Positions 20,301 through 28,277 are shown, numbered from the stretch's first letter. The stretch: 37,498 nt of DNA from Sphingobacteriales bacterium TSM_CSS (GCA_002212985.1 NBMY01000047.1:1-37498), one strand, 5' to 3'. The notes: generated by a model from the sequence alone, not told the origin. Made by a program: numbers and translations.

Positions 20301-21346
20301 CTTACACTCACCCAGTTACTTTCGCCGTTGTAAACGGTACAAGAGGAGCTATTGGGCGCTGCACAACGGCGAAACCATGTAGTAGAAGTTACGCTGCCGG
20401 CAGGAGGGTCATACGTTGCACCGGTTGCTCCGCTAATTGTGGTTGCCAGCGATAGGTCGGAGGGTGCCGATGCGCCTACGTATTTCAACCATATATACTT
20501 AACCCCACCACTGAAAGAGGTTGTGGCAGCACTTACAGTGTTTATAACTGCCGGGTCGCCACCGGTACAAATAGTTTGGTTGCTGCCTATGGTTCCGCCG
20601 GTAATATCATTACAATTTACCGGTGCCGAGCAACAACCTTCAACGGTTATTTGGTCTATATCCCAAACACTTGTAGAATACCAATTTCCTATAGGTTTAT
20701 AAGCTACCAGTTCAAAATAAAAGGTAGAATTGCTTGAAAACAAAAAATCGGGGTCATTGCTAAGATTAATAGTTTGCAATTGCCATGAAGTAGTAAGGCT
20801 TAAATTAGAACTTTCATAAACTAAAGTACTACCCTTATAAATTCTGATACCATACTTTTGCAAATAGTTGTTGTTGTTACTGCTACCCGATAAGGTAGTT
20901 GCAACAGTAGGGCTTTTGGCATAGAATTTTAAAGCGGTTAATTGCCTTTGTGTAGTTGTGTTAATGGTTACATTAAACTTTACCCTATGAGACGAACCGG
21001 AAGGATAGGTGCTGTAGGAAGATCCCGAAACACACATTGCCGCGCTAGAACCATTTGCACCTGTTACACAAGAGTGTGTATAGGTAGATGGGCTGCTGCG
21101 GTACACGGTAGAAGCGCTCACTCCCGAACAAGAAGTTGTTGGATAAGTGGCGGTAAACTCTGAATAGCTGGAATAGCTGGAGCCGCAGGCATCCATATTC
21201 CAACTAACCAACGTAGACGGGGTACAGATACTTTGTGCATGGGTTTGTTGTGCGAATAACACAACCACAAACCCAATCACAAAATAAACCCAACTTGAAT
21301 TGCATACCCGATTAACTGCTGAAAAGACAGATAAAACAAATTTCAT
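14321..21346 (-). CDS. Giant T9SS-exported surface protein with Calx-beta and Ig-like repeats
   Basis: This encodes 2341 residues. The signal peptide is 38 residues with a long n-region (ending FAQQTHAQ). An N-terminal jelly-roll-like domain follows (about 40-243; LVSWNMDACG, FYFELVAYKP, WDIDQITVEGC). The body carries four modules beginning C-[NT]-D-I-T-G-G and ending WFRRCA...C, four related modules beginning C-[DN]-N-V-T with YRR[CG] endings, one SprB-like repeat (about 515-580), PKD/Ig-like domains (about 680-945), and five Calx-beta domains (about 946-1053, 1172-1507 in tandem, 1608-1715). Calx-beta marks are TLTINDITVTEG, AGSDYT, IPAGQTCV, DDNINEPTETFTVNL. The C-terminus (about 2255-2341) is a T9SS type A sorting domain: VMPVPASTVLNVQF, LLQVFDIAGRLV, GYYFIEITG. 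The protein is therefore secreted and anchored at the cell surface, probably as an adhesin; Calx-beta domains often bind calcium. It is monocistronic, with its own terminator at 14251-14290. Confidence 0.93.
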   Translation of the reverse strand: MKFVLSVFSAVNRVCNSSWVYFVIGFVVVLFAQQTHAQSICTPSTLVSWNMDACGSSYSSYSEFTATYPTTSCSGVSASTVYRSSPSTYTHSCVTGANGSSAAMCVSGSSYSTYPSGSSHRVKFNVTINTTTQRQLTALKFYAKSPTVATTLSGSSNNNNYLQKYGIRIYKGSTLVYESSNLSLTTSWQLQTINLSNDPDFLFSSNSTFYFELVAYKPIGNWYSTSVWDIDQITVEGCCSAPVNCNDITGGTIGSNQTICTGGDPAVINTVSAATTSFSGGVKYIWLKYVGASAPSDLSLATTISGATGATYDPPAGSVTSTTWFRRCAAPNSSSCTVYNGESNWVSVSVTSCTNTCSNITNLYQVTSTNDNCGTSCGSYMLLLPNNGGCFVANSVYLTEYNNGTATLQGTATNGSGTVATINVNLTGKTCTGVPYYALCINSGGGSWCYYSGMSGTIALSGSTTLNINTYMHPFQMGNGANLQETLFGASGWFTVNGSTGNIGDFNFRLTSVAAISAAANSTCTATTSNITLSVSGGRPAYTYAWSNGATTQNLSNVANGTYTVTVTDANGCTTTASAVANCGPNCNDITGGTIGSNQTICSTTADPTAINSVINAASTYSGGVKYIWKQFVGAAAPSSSTASGVTTISGATGASYDPPAGSVTAKTWFRRCAAPNDASCTAYNGESNWVSIDVVAISSGITGPNSICALESALFQAQNPDASCTYTWNFGTTATPQTATGTSATTQFGTAAVGTTQTVTLTVSKNGCTASYTKSVSVTPEVFANAGPDKEICQGGYTQIGGSPAGPGGATFTWTPNTYLNSNTVANPIASPPVTTTYTLTTTLNGCVRTDQVTVVVNVALNPTANAGGNQTVCSGQSIQIGGNPTSTSSNVTYVWSPANSLSNAYAANPIAYPTTLTTYTVSVTNAQGCMATSSTVITVTTCAQPTLTINDITVTEGVNPTATLQICTSVISSSAITVTYTTSNGTANAGSDYTATMAVATIPAGQTCVNVTIPIIDDNINEPTETFTVNLTNPNNATIADPQGVVTILDTDTPPCLVSIQITGKACNNNGTPSNPNDDTYTFVLTVTGAGTGSTWSGSFNNAALGVYQFGPTLYNTPVPMGPFPAGPFTGGPSVPPLYFPNGLDITINVNDTANPACAANTIVTSPGPCSNVIPTLTINDITVNENAGTATLQICTSGVSGSPITVQYVTSNSSAIAGSDYTTTSGTATIPAGQTCVNVTIPIIDDNINEPTETFTVNLTNPNNATIADPQGVVTILDNDVAPQPTLTINDITVTEGVNPTATLQICTSVISSSAITVTYTTSNGTANAGSDYTATMAVATIPAGQTCVNVTIPIIDDNINEPTETFTVNLTNPTNATIADPQGVVTILDNDVAPQPTLTINDITVTEGVNPTATLQICTSVISSSAITVTYTTSNGTANAGSDYTATMAVATIPAGQTCVTITIPIINDNINEPTETFTVNLTNPTNATIADPQGVVTILDNDVVTCDNVTFAGGIGYDESGVSPFDPSNIVQTAAASGGSGTLEYKWQQSTNGTTWTDISGATGMTYDPGVITQTTQYRRCVKRSNCTVWLNSNVVVKTVTAATLPKLNINDVTVIENAGTAILQVCASETSVSGITFTYTTVNGSATSGADYTTTTASATIPAGQTCVNISVPIIDDTTAEPTETFLVNLSSPTGATIQDGQGVVTILDNDSTSTCDNVTNPGSIGYYQSGCAPLDPSEIIEIAAPTGGSGALEYVWQSSANNWLWTNISGATASSYDPGPVTASTFYRRGVRRLGCTAFQYTNSVLKEVTGPCSTTCDNVTFAGNIGYDESGVSPFDPANMVETVMPSGGSGTFEYKWQQSTNGTTWTDISGATGMTYNPGVITQTTQYRRCIRRANCTIWVNSNVVIKTVVPSVDCNDITGGAIGSNQTICSGGDPAAITSLSPATTSYAGGVKYVWMCYVGANPPVSMNDATLVAGATAASYDPPAGSVTAKKWFRRCAAVNDASCTTYPAETEWIYVDVTTCTTNCTDITGGSIGYSQTICTSGDPAAFVSISPATTTFAGGVKYQWFKYVGATAPASTSLATAIAGATGATYDAPAGSVTSKSWFRRCAAPNSSSCTVYYGETEWIFVETTTCGGTCNNVTDAGQIGYYEAKCAPFDPEALVETIAPVGGNGTLEYMWQSSLDNWTWTTIAGANSISYDPPVITQSTYYRRGVRRAGCTDYMYGNSVYKRNTCQGKTGEMLADEGISDIKVMPVPASTVLNVQFDSMMEQTDALLQVFDIAGRLVMQQNLFIQIGFNGTAIDVSNLHSGYYFIEITGSEVRQRTKFVVTR
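16825..17832 (-). repeat. Three tandem 336-bp Calx-beta coding repeats
   Basis: Units begin at 16825, 17161 and 17497, each with CATCGTTATC, giving an exact period of 336 bp (112 codons). The first two are nearly identical over the whole unit at DNA level, including silent positions. The third matches until about 17640 and then diverges. They encode Calx-beta domains of the giant protein 14321-21346. Confidence 0.9.
18188..18512 (-). repeat. Fourth near-identical Calx-beta coding unit, separated from the tandem array
   Basis: This matches the 336-bp units of 16825-17832 almost base for base (GCCCTGCGGGTCGGCTATGG and most of what follows). It is separated from the array by about 350 bp coding for an unrelated domain. 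The fifth Calx-beta copy at about 16200-16520 is much more diverged at DNA level. Confidence 0.85.
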
Positions 21347-22816
21347 GTGAATTTAATTATTTGGTTTAATTAATGTTTTAAATTTGCTAGTTTTCGCTTT
21401 AACTTTGTTGTTTGCCGGTTAAAAAACAGGCTCAGTTATTTGCCAGATTTAATTACAGATACATAACATGACTCAAAACAATGATGGCAATTGGTAAATG
21501 CAGACAAACTCATTCTTTACAAAATTTAGCTGTTTAAGTTTAGGGGCGTTTAAGGGTTTAGTGCCAACAAAAACTTGTTGCAAAATTATGACAATTTTAT
21601 GGTGTCTTTACTTTTTTGAGCTGCTTACAATCAGTTTAACAATAAACTTGCTCATTACGCAAACACATATATACATATTTTACAGCAACAAGTTTGCACA
21701 CATTTGCCCTGCCTTATAATCTTAAACCTTATACACTCCTGAACAAAATATCAATATTAATACCTGTTAATCAAAACTATAAAAAACACAAATATACTTA
21801 ATTTATTTTGAATTACTTTCCTGTAAATTCATATATTTACACAAGAAAACACTTACTACGAAATACTAAACAACTTGTTTCGTTTCTTACAATACTTGAC
21901 TATTTGCTTGGCCTTGATTTGCCCCAACAAGCACAAAAAGCAAATAGGCACCTACTATTTTTGCACTATTGGTTACTGCCACCCAGTTTTACCCCTTTGC
22001 GCTTTACCCAAAAGCAACAAACAGTTACCCCCCGCCCTAAAATAGTTATTAAACCTGCAATACAAGCACCCGCACCTGTTTTCTTGTCGCTTGTTTTCAG
22101 AAGGGCAGTTGTTGTGTGTGTGGGTTATTTATTTCATGTGTACTCATTTATATTGTATTGAAACAGGTGCCTCTCTTCAGGTTATATTAAACACAGTACA
22201 AACAAAACCCTTTAGTGTGTATGGCTGCATGTTGGTACAGCATAACATTAAAACAGTTTAAACGCACAGCCGCACAATGTGATTGGAAGCAGGTAGGTAT
22301 TTGGCACTTACATCAACTTGTTAAAAAAATGCCTGACCTGCGAAATGAATAGCTGTCTGTAACCCGAATAAGTATAAACATACCTGATTTATATTTACAC
22401 AGTGCTATATTTTTATCTATTACTTTTTTGTTTAGCAGCAAACATAAAGCACACAAAGTATTATACGTAATGTTTTAATTTAGAACATTGCAACTTGCTG
22501 TTCAAGATAGGCGGGGGCGGGCAAAAAAATAATTTTTGGCACCATTTTTGATAATTTGGCAATCCACTTTTTATATATCATCAAGCAATGCAACCTTTTT
22601 ACAATAGTTTCGTAGCACAATAGTATGCGCTATACCATATTGTTAAAATTTATTTTACTATTTAACTTTCACATTATAGGGTTTTTACAAAATAATTATT
22701 GTTATAATCAACTATTTTAAAGATGACAGATTTCTATTTGTTTGCATAAATAAAAGTGGAAAACACAAATTTCGGAACTGTTTTTTTTATATGCAGTTGC
22801 AAAAGTGGTCAATAAA
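21347..22816. other. Long A/T-rich intergenic region between divergent genes
   Basis: About 1.47 kb between the minus-strand giant gene and the plus-strand peptide promoter. It contains many A/T runs and no convincing gene; a 117-codon frame at 21808-22161 lacks any recognisable feature. Two minus-strand -7-like elements, TAATTTTG at 21581-21588 and TATATTTG at 21789-21796, could drive the giant gene, but neither has a proper -33 element. Confidence 0.5.
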
Positions 22817-22848
22817 TTTGTCAGTTCTGTGTAAAAATTCTACCTTTA
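22817..22848 (+). promoter_or_regulatory. Bacteroidota-type promoter of the first GG-leader peptide
   Basis: A -33 TTTG at 22817-22820 and a -7 TACCTTTA at 22841-22848 are separated by 20 nt, close to the Bacteroidota consensus. The predicted start is near 22855, giving a leader of about 87 nt before ATG 22942. TTTGTCA and the bases after the -7 element (CATCG) recur at the 28170 promoter. Confidence 0.65.
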
Positions 22849-22941
22849 CATCGTCAAACAATTCAAAAAGCAGGCATTGCCCAAAGAATTGGAGTAGCAA
22901 AACGCTCGATAATAACCCACAAACAACTAAATTCTTTTATC

Positions 22942-23118
22942 ATGAACAACACAACAGCATTTGCCCAATTTGCGCTAAGCAAAGAAGCACAGCAACAAGT
23001 AACCGGCGGAAACGCCCTGCCACGATACCCGGTGGTTGTTACCACCTCTAACGGTACGCTTACTTCATCGGTAAACACCTGGACAGTAACCGGCACCGCA
23101 CAACCCAAACTCTGGTAA
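22942..23118 (+). CDS. Short peptide with double-glycine leader and SSVNTW core motif
   Basis: This encodes 58 residues. The leader reads MNNTTAFAQFALSKEAQQQV then TGG, matching the double-glycine leader spacing LSxx[E]xxx[IV]xGG used by bacteriocin-type and RiPP precursors. GG is at residues 22-23. Cleavage there would release a 35-residue core, NALPRYPVVV... ending QPKLW, with SSVNTW at 42-47 and no cysteine. Two longer relatives lie at 28278 and 29080 with GG at the same positions and the same SSVNTW. A good promoter (22817-22848) precedes it and a hairpin with a T-run (23406-23437) follows. GG leaders are normally recognised by C39-peptidase ABC exporters, or by modification enzymes; none is in this window. 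The activity is unknown. Confidence 0.8.
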   Translation: MNNTTAFAQFALSKEAQQQVTGGNALPRYPVVVTTSNGTLTSSVNTWTVTGTAQPKLW

Positions 23119-23405
23119 TTGTTACAAAAACTCTTTTAAAGAACTGCATTCTTTTCAAACTTACAGTGGCTACCCCTTATTAACCCAAACAACTTATACC
23201 CTACCCCTTAACCACCCGTATTAAACCCTCTGTTTTACAACAATTGCCAATGGCTACACCCTTAACCCAAACAACTAACCCTTACCCCTTTTTATACCCC
23301 CTTACCCAACAACTACATTCTTTTTTGTGCCGAAAGGCAACCACCCAACAGAAAAATGGTAAACAGGCAATGGCAACAACTTATGCTTGTTTTTATCGGA
23401 AACAG

Positions 23406-23437
23406 AAAGCAGCGCTTTAACCGGGCGCTGTTTTTTT
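23406..23437 (+). terminator. Intrinsic terminator between convergent genes
   Basis: CAGCGC at 23410-23415 pairs with GCGCTG at 23425-23430, and the stem can be extended by AAAG/TTTT pairing. Seven T's follow on the plus strand. It lies about 290 bp after the peptide stop at 23118 and just beyond the stop of the convergent EamA gene. The stretch 23119-23405 is C/T-rich on the plus strand (many CCCTTACCC-like runs) and has no supported gene. Confidence 0.65.
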
Positions 23438-23441
23438 GTGC

Positions 23442-24332
23442 CTATAGGTTTCGGAAAGCCTTCCGGTTAGCCCTTTCGGTAATAACTATGCGAATGCTGA
23501 GGGCAGTAATAATAATAAGTCCGCCGCATAATGCCTGCCCCGATGGTTGTTCGCCATAGCCAATCCAAACCCAAATAGGGTTTAGAACCGGTTCAATCAT
23601 TGCAATAAGGGCACTTTCAATGGCAAGGGTGTATTTTAGTCCGTAGGTAAACAGCAGGTAACCCAATCCAATTTGTACAAAGCCCAAAAATGCCAGCATA
23701 CCTGCCTGTGCAAGTGTGGGCAGTGGCGCCTGCACAAATGATATAAACCCTGCTGCCATTACCAGTATATTACCCCAAAAAATGGCTGCCGTATAATGGC
23801 TTCTGTCGTTAAGGCGCTGTGCCAGCAGCAAACCCGCCAAAAACACCCCCGAAACAAGGGCAATAATATTACCCCAGCCGCCGCCGCCCTGCAGGTTGTC
23901 TGAAAAAAACAGCGCCATGCCGGCAATACATATAATAATGGTTATTATATTTATTCTCTGCAGCCGCAATCCGAATAACCACGGCTCGGCCAGCAATACA
24001 TATACCGGAGCGGTGTATTGCAAAAATATGGCATTGGCGGCGGTGGTCATTTTAGTTGCCGATACAAAACTAATGAGCAATAAAGCATAAAACCCCGATG
24101 CCAGCAAGCTGAGCCGGTTTACCTTTAGTACCTCTTTTCTGTAAACCACACCAAAAACCAAGGCAGCGCAAAAGGAACGGTAAAATAAAATGGTAAAGGC
24201 CGAAAACGGGAGCAGTTTTATAAACAAACCGCCTGTGCTCCATAATACCGATGCCACCACCACAGCCGCCATGCCGCGCCGGTGCTCATCGGGCGGTATT
24301 TGATGGAGGGTGTTGCGGATGTTGTCTTTCAT
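23442..24332 (-). CDS. EamA/DMT-family inner-membrane transporter
   Basis: This encodes 296 residues with about ten hydrophobic membrane segments in two EamA halves (about 21-145 and 154-285), the usual size for drug/metabolite-transporter superfamily permeases. Typical marks are SVLWSTGGLFIKLLPFS and FYRSFCAALVF near the start, MTTAANAIFLQYTAPVYVLL at the end of the first half, and ALIAMIEPVLNPIWVWIGYGEQPS in the second half. Members export or import small metabolites such as amino acids; the substrate cannot be told here. The gene is convergent with the peptide gene at 22942 and divergent from the LVIVD lipoprotein gene at 24479. A -7-like element (TATTTTTG, 24337-24344 minus) ends only 4 nt before the ATG, so the mRNA may be nearly leaderless, or the promoter may lie elsewhere. 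Confidence 0.93.
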   Translation of the reverse strand: MKDNIRNTLHQIPPDEHRRGMAAVVVASVLWSTGGLFIKLLPFSAFTILFYRSFCAALVFGVVYRKEVLKVNRLSLLASGFYALLLISFVSATKMTTAANAIFLQYTAPVYVLLAEPWLFGLRLQRINIITIIICIAGMALFFSDNLQGGGGWGNIIALVSGVFLAGLLLAQRLNDRSHYTAAIFWGNILVMAAGFISFVQAPLPTLAQAGMLAFLGFVQIGLGYLLFTYGLKYTLAIESALIAMIEPVLNPIWVWIGYGEQPSGQALCGGLIIITALSIRIVITERANRKAFRNL

Positions 24333-24478
24333 CGGACAAAAATAAGGCTATTTTCGGCCCGAAGCACAATTTTCGGGTAAATACTGCACGGCAAGGCAAC
24401 CATTGGGGCAGCCAATTCCGTTTTTATTACAGGATTAGTGTAAACCAGAATTTTACCCCGTTTTAAACTTTGCTCATC

Positions 24479-25768
24479 ATGAAAAAACTATCGTTCTTTT
24501 TTACCTCCGCCTTGGCTGTGCTTGCGTTTTTACTGGCAGCCACCACCTCCTGCACCGATAAATGCGAGCAAACCTACACCTATATGGCTTACGAGCCGGT
24601 GTATCTTTCATTTGCAGAACTGCGGCAACCGCTTGTGGTTACAGCCGGGCGCGAGTTGAAACAACCGGGTAAAATCTATTTTAAAGCCCCTTACCTGCTT
24701 ATTAATGAGCGCAACGAAGGCTTACATGTTATTGACAACAGCAACCCCGCCAGCCCGCAAAATGTAGCATTTATTGAAATACCCGGAAATATTGATATGG
24801 CGGTTAAAAACAACGTGTTATATGCCGATAGCTATACCGATTTATTGGCCATAGACATTAGCAACCCCGAAAATGCGACCCTGCTTTCGCGAACCGAAAA
24901 CGCTTTTACCGATATTTACCCCACCGACCCCAACCTGGGCATTGTTACAGGTTATAACGAGGTAGAACGCACCGAAGTGTATGACTGTAACCAGGTGTAT
25001 CCCATGCCTTACCTCTACAACGATGTTGCCGAAGCCGGCGGAATGACCGATAACAGCATCGGTGGCGGCGCTCCAACATCGGGCGGCGCCAACAACGCTC
25101 CCTCCAACGGCGTGGGCGGCTCTATGGCACGCTTTACCCTTGCCAGCGATTACCTTTATATAGTTACTCCCAATAACCTGCAAACCTATTACCTAAGCAA
25201 CCCCACACAACCCCAGCTTACCACTACTACTTATATAGGGTGGAATATTGAAACCATTTTCCCCTTCCGCAACCACCTGTTAATTGGTTCGCAAACGGGT
25301 ATGTTTGTTTATGATTTGGTAAACCCCGCCAACCCGTCTTATGTTAGCCAGTTTGCCCACATAACCAGTTGCGACCCCGTAGTAGCCGAAGGGAACTATG
25401 CCTATGTAACCTTGCGCTCCGGCACACCCTGCCAGGGTTTTACCAACGAATTGGATGTATTGGACATTAGCACCCTTACCAACCCGCAATTGGTAAAAAC
25501 TTACCCCATGACCAACCCGCACGGCCTGGGCATTGACAATGGCACCTTGTTTATTTGCGACGGCGATGCCGGCCTCAAAATCTACAATGCCACCGATGTT
25601 TATACCATTGACCAACACCAACTTGCCCACTACGACAATATTAACGCCTTTGATGTAATACCTTATAATCAGGTATTGCTTATGATTGGCAGCAACGGAT
25701 TGTACCAGTACGATTACAGCAACCTGCAAAATATTACCCTGCTAAGTACCATACCTGTAAAACCCTGA
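24479..25768 (+). CDS. LVIVD-repeat outer-membrane lipoprotein
   Basis: This encodes 429 residues from ATG 24479 (MKKLSFFFTSALAVLAFLLA); a TTG three codons upstream is in frame but unlikely. A lipoprotein-type signal ends ATTSC, with C25 as the probable lipidated residue, although Thr at -3 is not ideal. The mature part has LVIVD-type repeats that form a propeller: LLINERNEGLHVIDNSNP, LYADSYTDLLAIDISNPE, LLIGSQTGMFVYDLVNPANP, AYVTLRSGTPC...LDVLDIS, LFICDGDAGLKIYNATD, LLMIGSNGLYQYDYSN. A Gly/Asn/Ser-rich loop (about 185-212) interrupts the repeats. Such proteins are common in Bacteroidota and are thought to sit on the cell surface or in the periplasm; no precise function is known. It is divergent from the EamA gene. 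The hairpin at 25870-25906 probably ends its transcript. Confidence 0.9.
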   Translation: MKKLSFFFTSALAVLAFLLAATTSCTDKCEQTYTYMAYEPVYLSFAELRQPLVVTAGRELKQPGKIYFKAPYLLINERNEGLHVIDNSNPASPQNVAFIEIPGNIDMAVKNNVLYADSYTDLLAIDISNPENATLLSRTENAFTDIYPTDPNLGIVTGYNEVERTEVYDCNQVYPMPYLYNDVAEAGGMTDNSIGGGAPTSGGANNAPSNGVGGSMARFTLASDYLYIVTPNNLQTYYLSNPTQPQLTTTTYIGWNIETIFPFRNHLLIGSQTGMFVYDLVNPANPSYVSQFAHITSCDPVVAEGNYAYVTLRSGTPCQGFTNELDVLDISTLTNPQLVKTYPMTNPHGLGIDNGTLFICDGDAGLKIYNATDVYTIDQHQLAHYDNINAFDVIPYNQVLLMIGSNGLYQYDYSNLQNITLLSTIPVKP

Positions 25769-25869
25769 TTTAACGCCTCGTCTGCCTGAACCATAAGTTA
25801 ATTCCGTCTTTTAACAACATACCGGCTTTCTTATACCGGCAGTTTTAAACAGCGCTGTTTTTCAAATAA

Positions 25870-25906
25870 AGCCCCCGGTGTTGTAAAGCATCGGGGCTAT
25901 TTTTTG
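25870..25906 (+). terminator. Intrinsic terminator of the LVIVD lipoprotein gene
   Basis: AGCCCC(C)GGTG pairs with CATCGGGGCT around an 8-nt loop, with one bulged C, and is followed by ATTTTTT. It lies about 100 bp after the stop at 25768. A perfect 14-bp palindrome, AAACAGCGCTGTTT, lies just upstream at 25847-25860. Confidence 0.7.
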
Positions 25907-26128
25907 CCTCTGCCATAAGGCAGGCAGCAAAGGGCAGTTTTTCAAAACACCCACACACTAAAAAATATTTCCCTTCGTTTACACTAAAGCAAAATTTACA
26001 CCACTCCTCCATTTATTGCAGCAGGTAGTTTTTAATAACTCCACATCGGGTTGTTCTCAACCGGTGACGTGGTTTTTGTGTTATGCTATCTGCTTTTTTT
26101 GGTCACCCATCTAATTACCTTTTACCAA

Positions 26129-27622
26129 ATGTTGCATTTTTTGCATCGCCCTTTCCATGTTTTGTTGTTGTTGCTGGCATTGCAGCAGGTTTTTCCGGCG
26201 TTGACTGCTTTATCGCAAACGCCACAAACGCAGCAGGTTGTTACAGTATGGGGTACTGTTGCGCAGGCTAAAAACATACTCATCAGCATTGACATGGCAG
26301 AAAACCCCATTAGCGGAAAAATTGTAGGCTATGCCTCCAAAATAGATTCATCGGGCAAATTTATGATACAGTTGCCACTCAAATCGCCCGCTTTCGCCCA
26401 GCTTTTTCATGCCAATAACAGTGTGCCGGTTTTCCTGCACCCGGGCGACAACGTGCAGGTTACTGTAAATGCATTGGATATGGCGAATACGGTAAAATTT
26501 GACGGGCGCGGCGCCGACCACTGCCGCCTTACCGCCGAGTATTTCCGAAAATTTAACACCGCCGCCCAAAGAAGCCTGCTTACCCAAAAAATGACCGATC
26601 TGGAACCGACCGACTTTATAGCCTACGTTGAGGCTGTACGAAAACAAAAATTGCAACTTGTAGCCGATTATAAAGTAAAAGGCAACCTGTCTCAGGTGTG
26701 CGAAAACTTTGTAAAAACCCAAACCAACGTTGAATGGGCAAATGCCCTTTTAGACTACCCTTTTGCGCATAGCCTTAACAGCAGCGAACTTACCCCCGCC
26801 AACCTTCCGCCCGATTATTACGCCTTTATGAATGAAGTGGACCTGCAAAATCAGGAAGCCATGCAGCTAAGTATTTATACCGATTATTTACTTAAATTTA
26901 TATCAAACCGATTTTCTAAAACCATTGAAAGGGCAGACTATAACACCGATAATTTTTATGCCGATAAGTACGAGTTTGCCAAAACCATGCTAACGGGCAA
27001 GGCACTGTATTATGTGCAGGGCATTTGCATTACCGATGCCTGCACCTACGGTAAAGTAGAAAATATTGCCGCCAAATTTGACGAATACCTTGTTGCCTGC
27101 CCTTTTGCCAACTATACCCAAGCCGTTACCGAAATTTACGACCGCGCTTTTAGAACCTGCGCCGGGCAAAAAGCACCCGATTTTTCGCTCATGAACCTGG
27201 CCGGCGATACCATTACCCTGCAACAACTCAAAGGAAAAGTGTTGTACTTAGATTTCTGGGCTACATGGTGCGGCCCTTGTGTGAGAGAAATGGGGTACTC
27301 TGAACAGTTGAAAGACAAGTTTAAAGGTAAAGACATTGCCTTTGTCTATATTTCGGTAGATGATAACCCGATGGACTGGGAGCACTACCTGCACAACACC
27401 CTGCTTTTTACCCCCGATAGCACCCTGCACCTTTTTGCCAACGGCCTTACCTCAGAAACAGGTAAAACCTACAACATTAAAGGGGTACCCCGCTACCTTA
27501 TTATAGATGCCGATGGCATAATAGCCGACAGCAACGCCAAACGCCCCAGCGACCCGGGTATTGTTGCCGATTTGGAAAAGGTGCTTTACCGCCGCCCGTT
27601 GCCAAACCCCGGCAACAATTAG
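26129..27622 (+). CDS. TlpA/ResA-like thiol-disulfide oxidoreductase
   Basis: This encodes 497 residues from ATG 26129, which gives a clear signal peptide (MLHFLHRPFHVLLLLLALQQ, cleavage after about LTALSQ). The open frame extends upstream to a TTG at 26051, but that would place a second hydrophobic stretch before the signal. An N-terminal beta-rich domain like those on many Bacteroidota TlpA proteins comes first (GTVAQAKNILISIDM, IDSSGKFMIQLPL, FLHPGDNVQVTV), then a helical middle region, then an AhpC/TSA-type thioredoxin domain. The domain shows APDFSLMNLAGDTITLQQLKGK, the redox motif W-C-G-P-C at 380-384, and the cis-proline in KGVPRYLIID at P454. It probably reduces or exchanges disulfides in periplasmic proteins. 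No cytochrome or Dsb partner is next to it. A -7-like TACCTTTT ends 5 nt before the ATG. Confidence 0.92.
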   Translation: MLHFLHRPFHVLLLLLALQQVFPALTALSQTPQTQQVVTVWGTVAQAKNILISIDMAENPISGKIVGYASKIDSSGKFMIQLPLKSPAFAQLFHANNSVPVFLHPGDNVQVTVNALDMANTVKFDGRGADHCRLTAEYFRKFNTAAQRSLLTQKMTDLEPTDFIAYVEAVRKQKLQLVADYKVKGNLSQVCENFVKTQTNVEWANALLDYPFAHSLNSSELTPANLPPDYYAFMNEVDLQNQEAMQLSIYTDYLLKFISNRFSKTIERADYNTDNFYADKYEFAKTMLTGKALYYVQGICITDACTYGKVENIAAKFDEYLVACPFANYTQAVTEIYDRAFRTCAGQKAPDFSLMNLAGDTITLQQLKGKVLYLDFWATWCGPCVREMGYSEQLKDKFKGKDIAFVYISVDDNPMDWEHYLHNTLLFTPDSTLHLFANGLTSETGKTYNIKGVPRYLIIDADGIIADSNAKRPSDPGIVADLEKVLYRRPLPNPGNN

Positions 27623-28169
27623 TATTGTAAAAACAGCAACAGGGTAACCACACCCATACTGTATGGCCGGCTCACCTGCCTGTCTGTATTTCTATTGTTA
27701 TATTGCCGAACAAGAATTTGTTGCTGCCAAATCATCGGGTTTGTTGCGCCAGACAGGCAGTGTATTGTGCAACTCTTCATTGGGTTGCCTTGCCTTCAAA
27801 ACGCTGCCTTCTACTTTTTACTTGCACATACGCAATGTGTTTTACTATGCCCGAAACACCCCAAAATTGCTTTATGAAAACAGCTACCAAAGGAGGCAGC
27901 TTATAAGTTGGTAAACCCAACAATTTAAATGCATCAAGCTATAAACAAAAATGTTGCATTTTTCGTAACAAGTTAAATTTTATTAAAAATAAACATGCAC
28001 TTCTTCTGCGCATCTTTATATGACTTATTAACAGTGTTTTACAAAGATTTAATTGTTTAATTTTAAAAATTTTTCTTTTTTTATCCTTCTTATTCATGGT
28101 CTATTAAGGGCGGTTTCATCAAAAATTGGCGCTACTTTTTTAGCACTTGACTGCAAAAACGCAAAAAGT
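27623..28169. other. Intergenic region before the tandem peptide locus
   Basis: About 550 bp. Overlapping short frames near 27663-27914 have no recognisable feature and are judged fortuitous. The right half (about 27920-28110) is strongly A/T-rich. No clear terminator hairpin was found for the thioredoxin gene. Confidence 0.5.
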
Positions 28170-28200
28170 TTTGTCATTTAATTGCAACGCCGTAACTTTG
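28170..28200 (+). promoter_or_regulatory. Bacteroidota-type promoter of the tandem GG-leader peptides
   Basis: A -33 TTTG at 28170-28173 and a -7 TAACTTTG at 28193-28200 are spaced by 19 nt, a full match to the Bacteroidota consensus. The start is predicted near 28206, giving about 72 nt of leader before ATG 28278. TTTGTCA and TAACTTTGCATCG closely match the promoter at 22817 (TTTGTCA, TACCTTTACATCG). Confidence 0.8.
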
Positions 28201-28277
28201 CATCGCACAAAGCGCTCAACACCCTTACTGTCTTGCAAATTAAACAAAACCCATTCATACAATTAAATTCTTGCACA

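Noticed and set aside
21808..22161. A 117-codon plus-strand frame in the A/T-rich intergenic region
   Set aside because: It has no recognisable domain, signal or start context, and its composition looks like translated low-complexity DNA.
25825..25846. TACCGGC repeated twice downstream of the LVIVD gene, considered as a terminator
   Set aside because: The two copies are direct, not inverted, so they do not form a long stem; the better hairpin is at 25870-25906.
26129..27622. A link between the thioredoxin-like protein and maturation of the nearby peptides
   Set aside because: The peptides contain no cysteine, so disulfide chemistry is not needed, and the gene is separated from the peptide promoter by about 550 bp.
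27663..27914. Three overlapping short plus-strand frames after the thioredoxin gene
   Set aside because: They overlap in different frames and none has a coding-like pattern or promoter.
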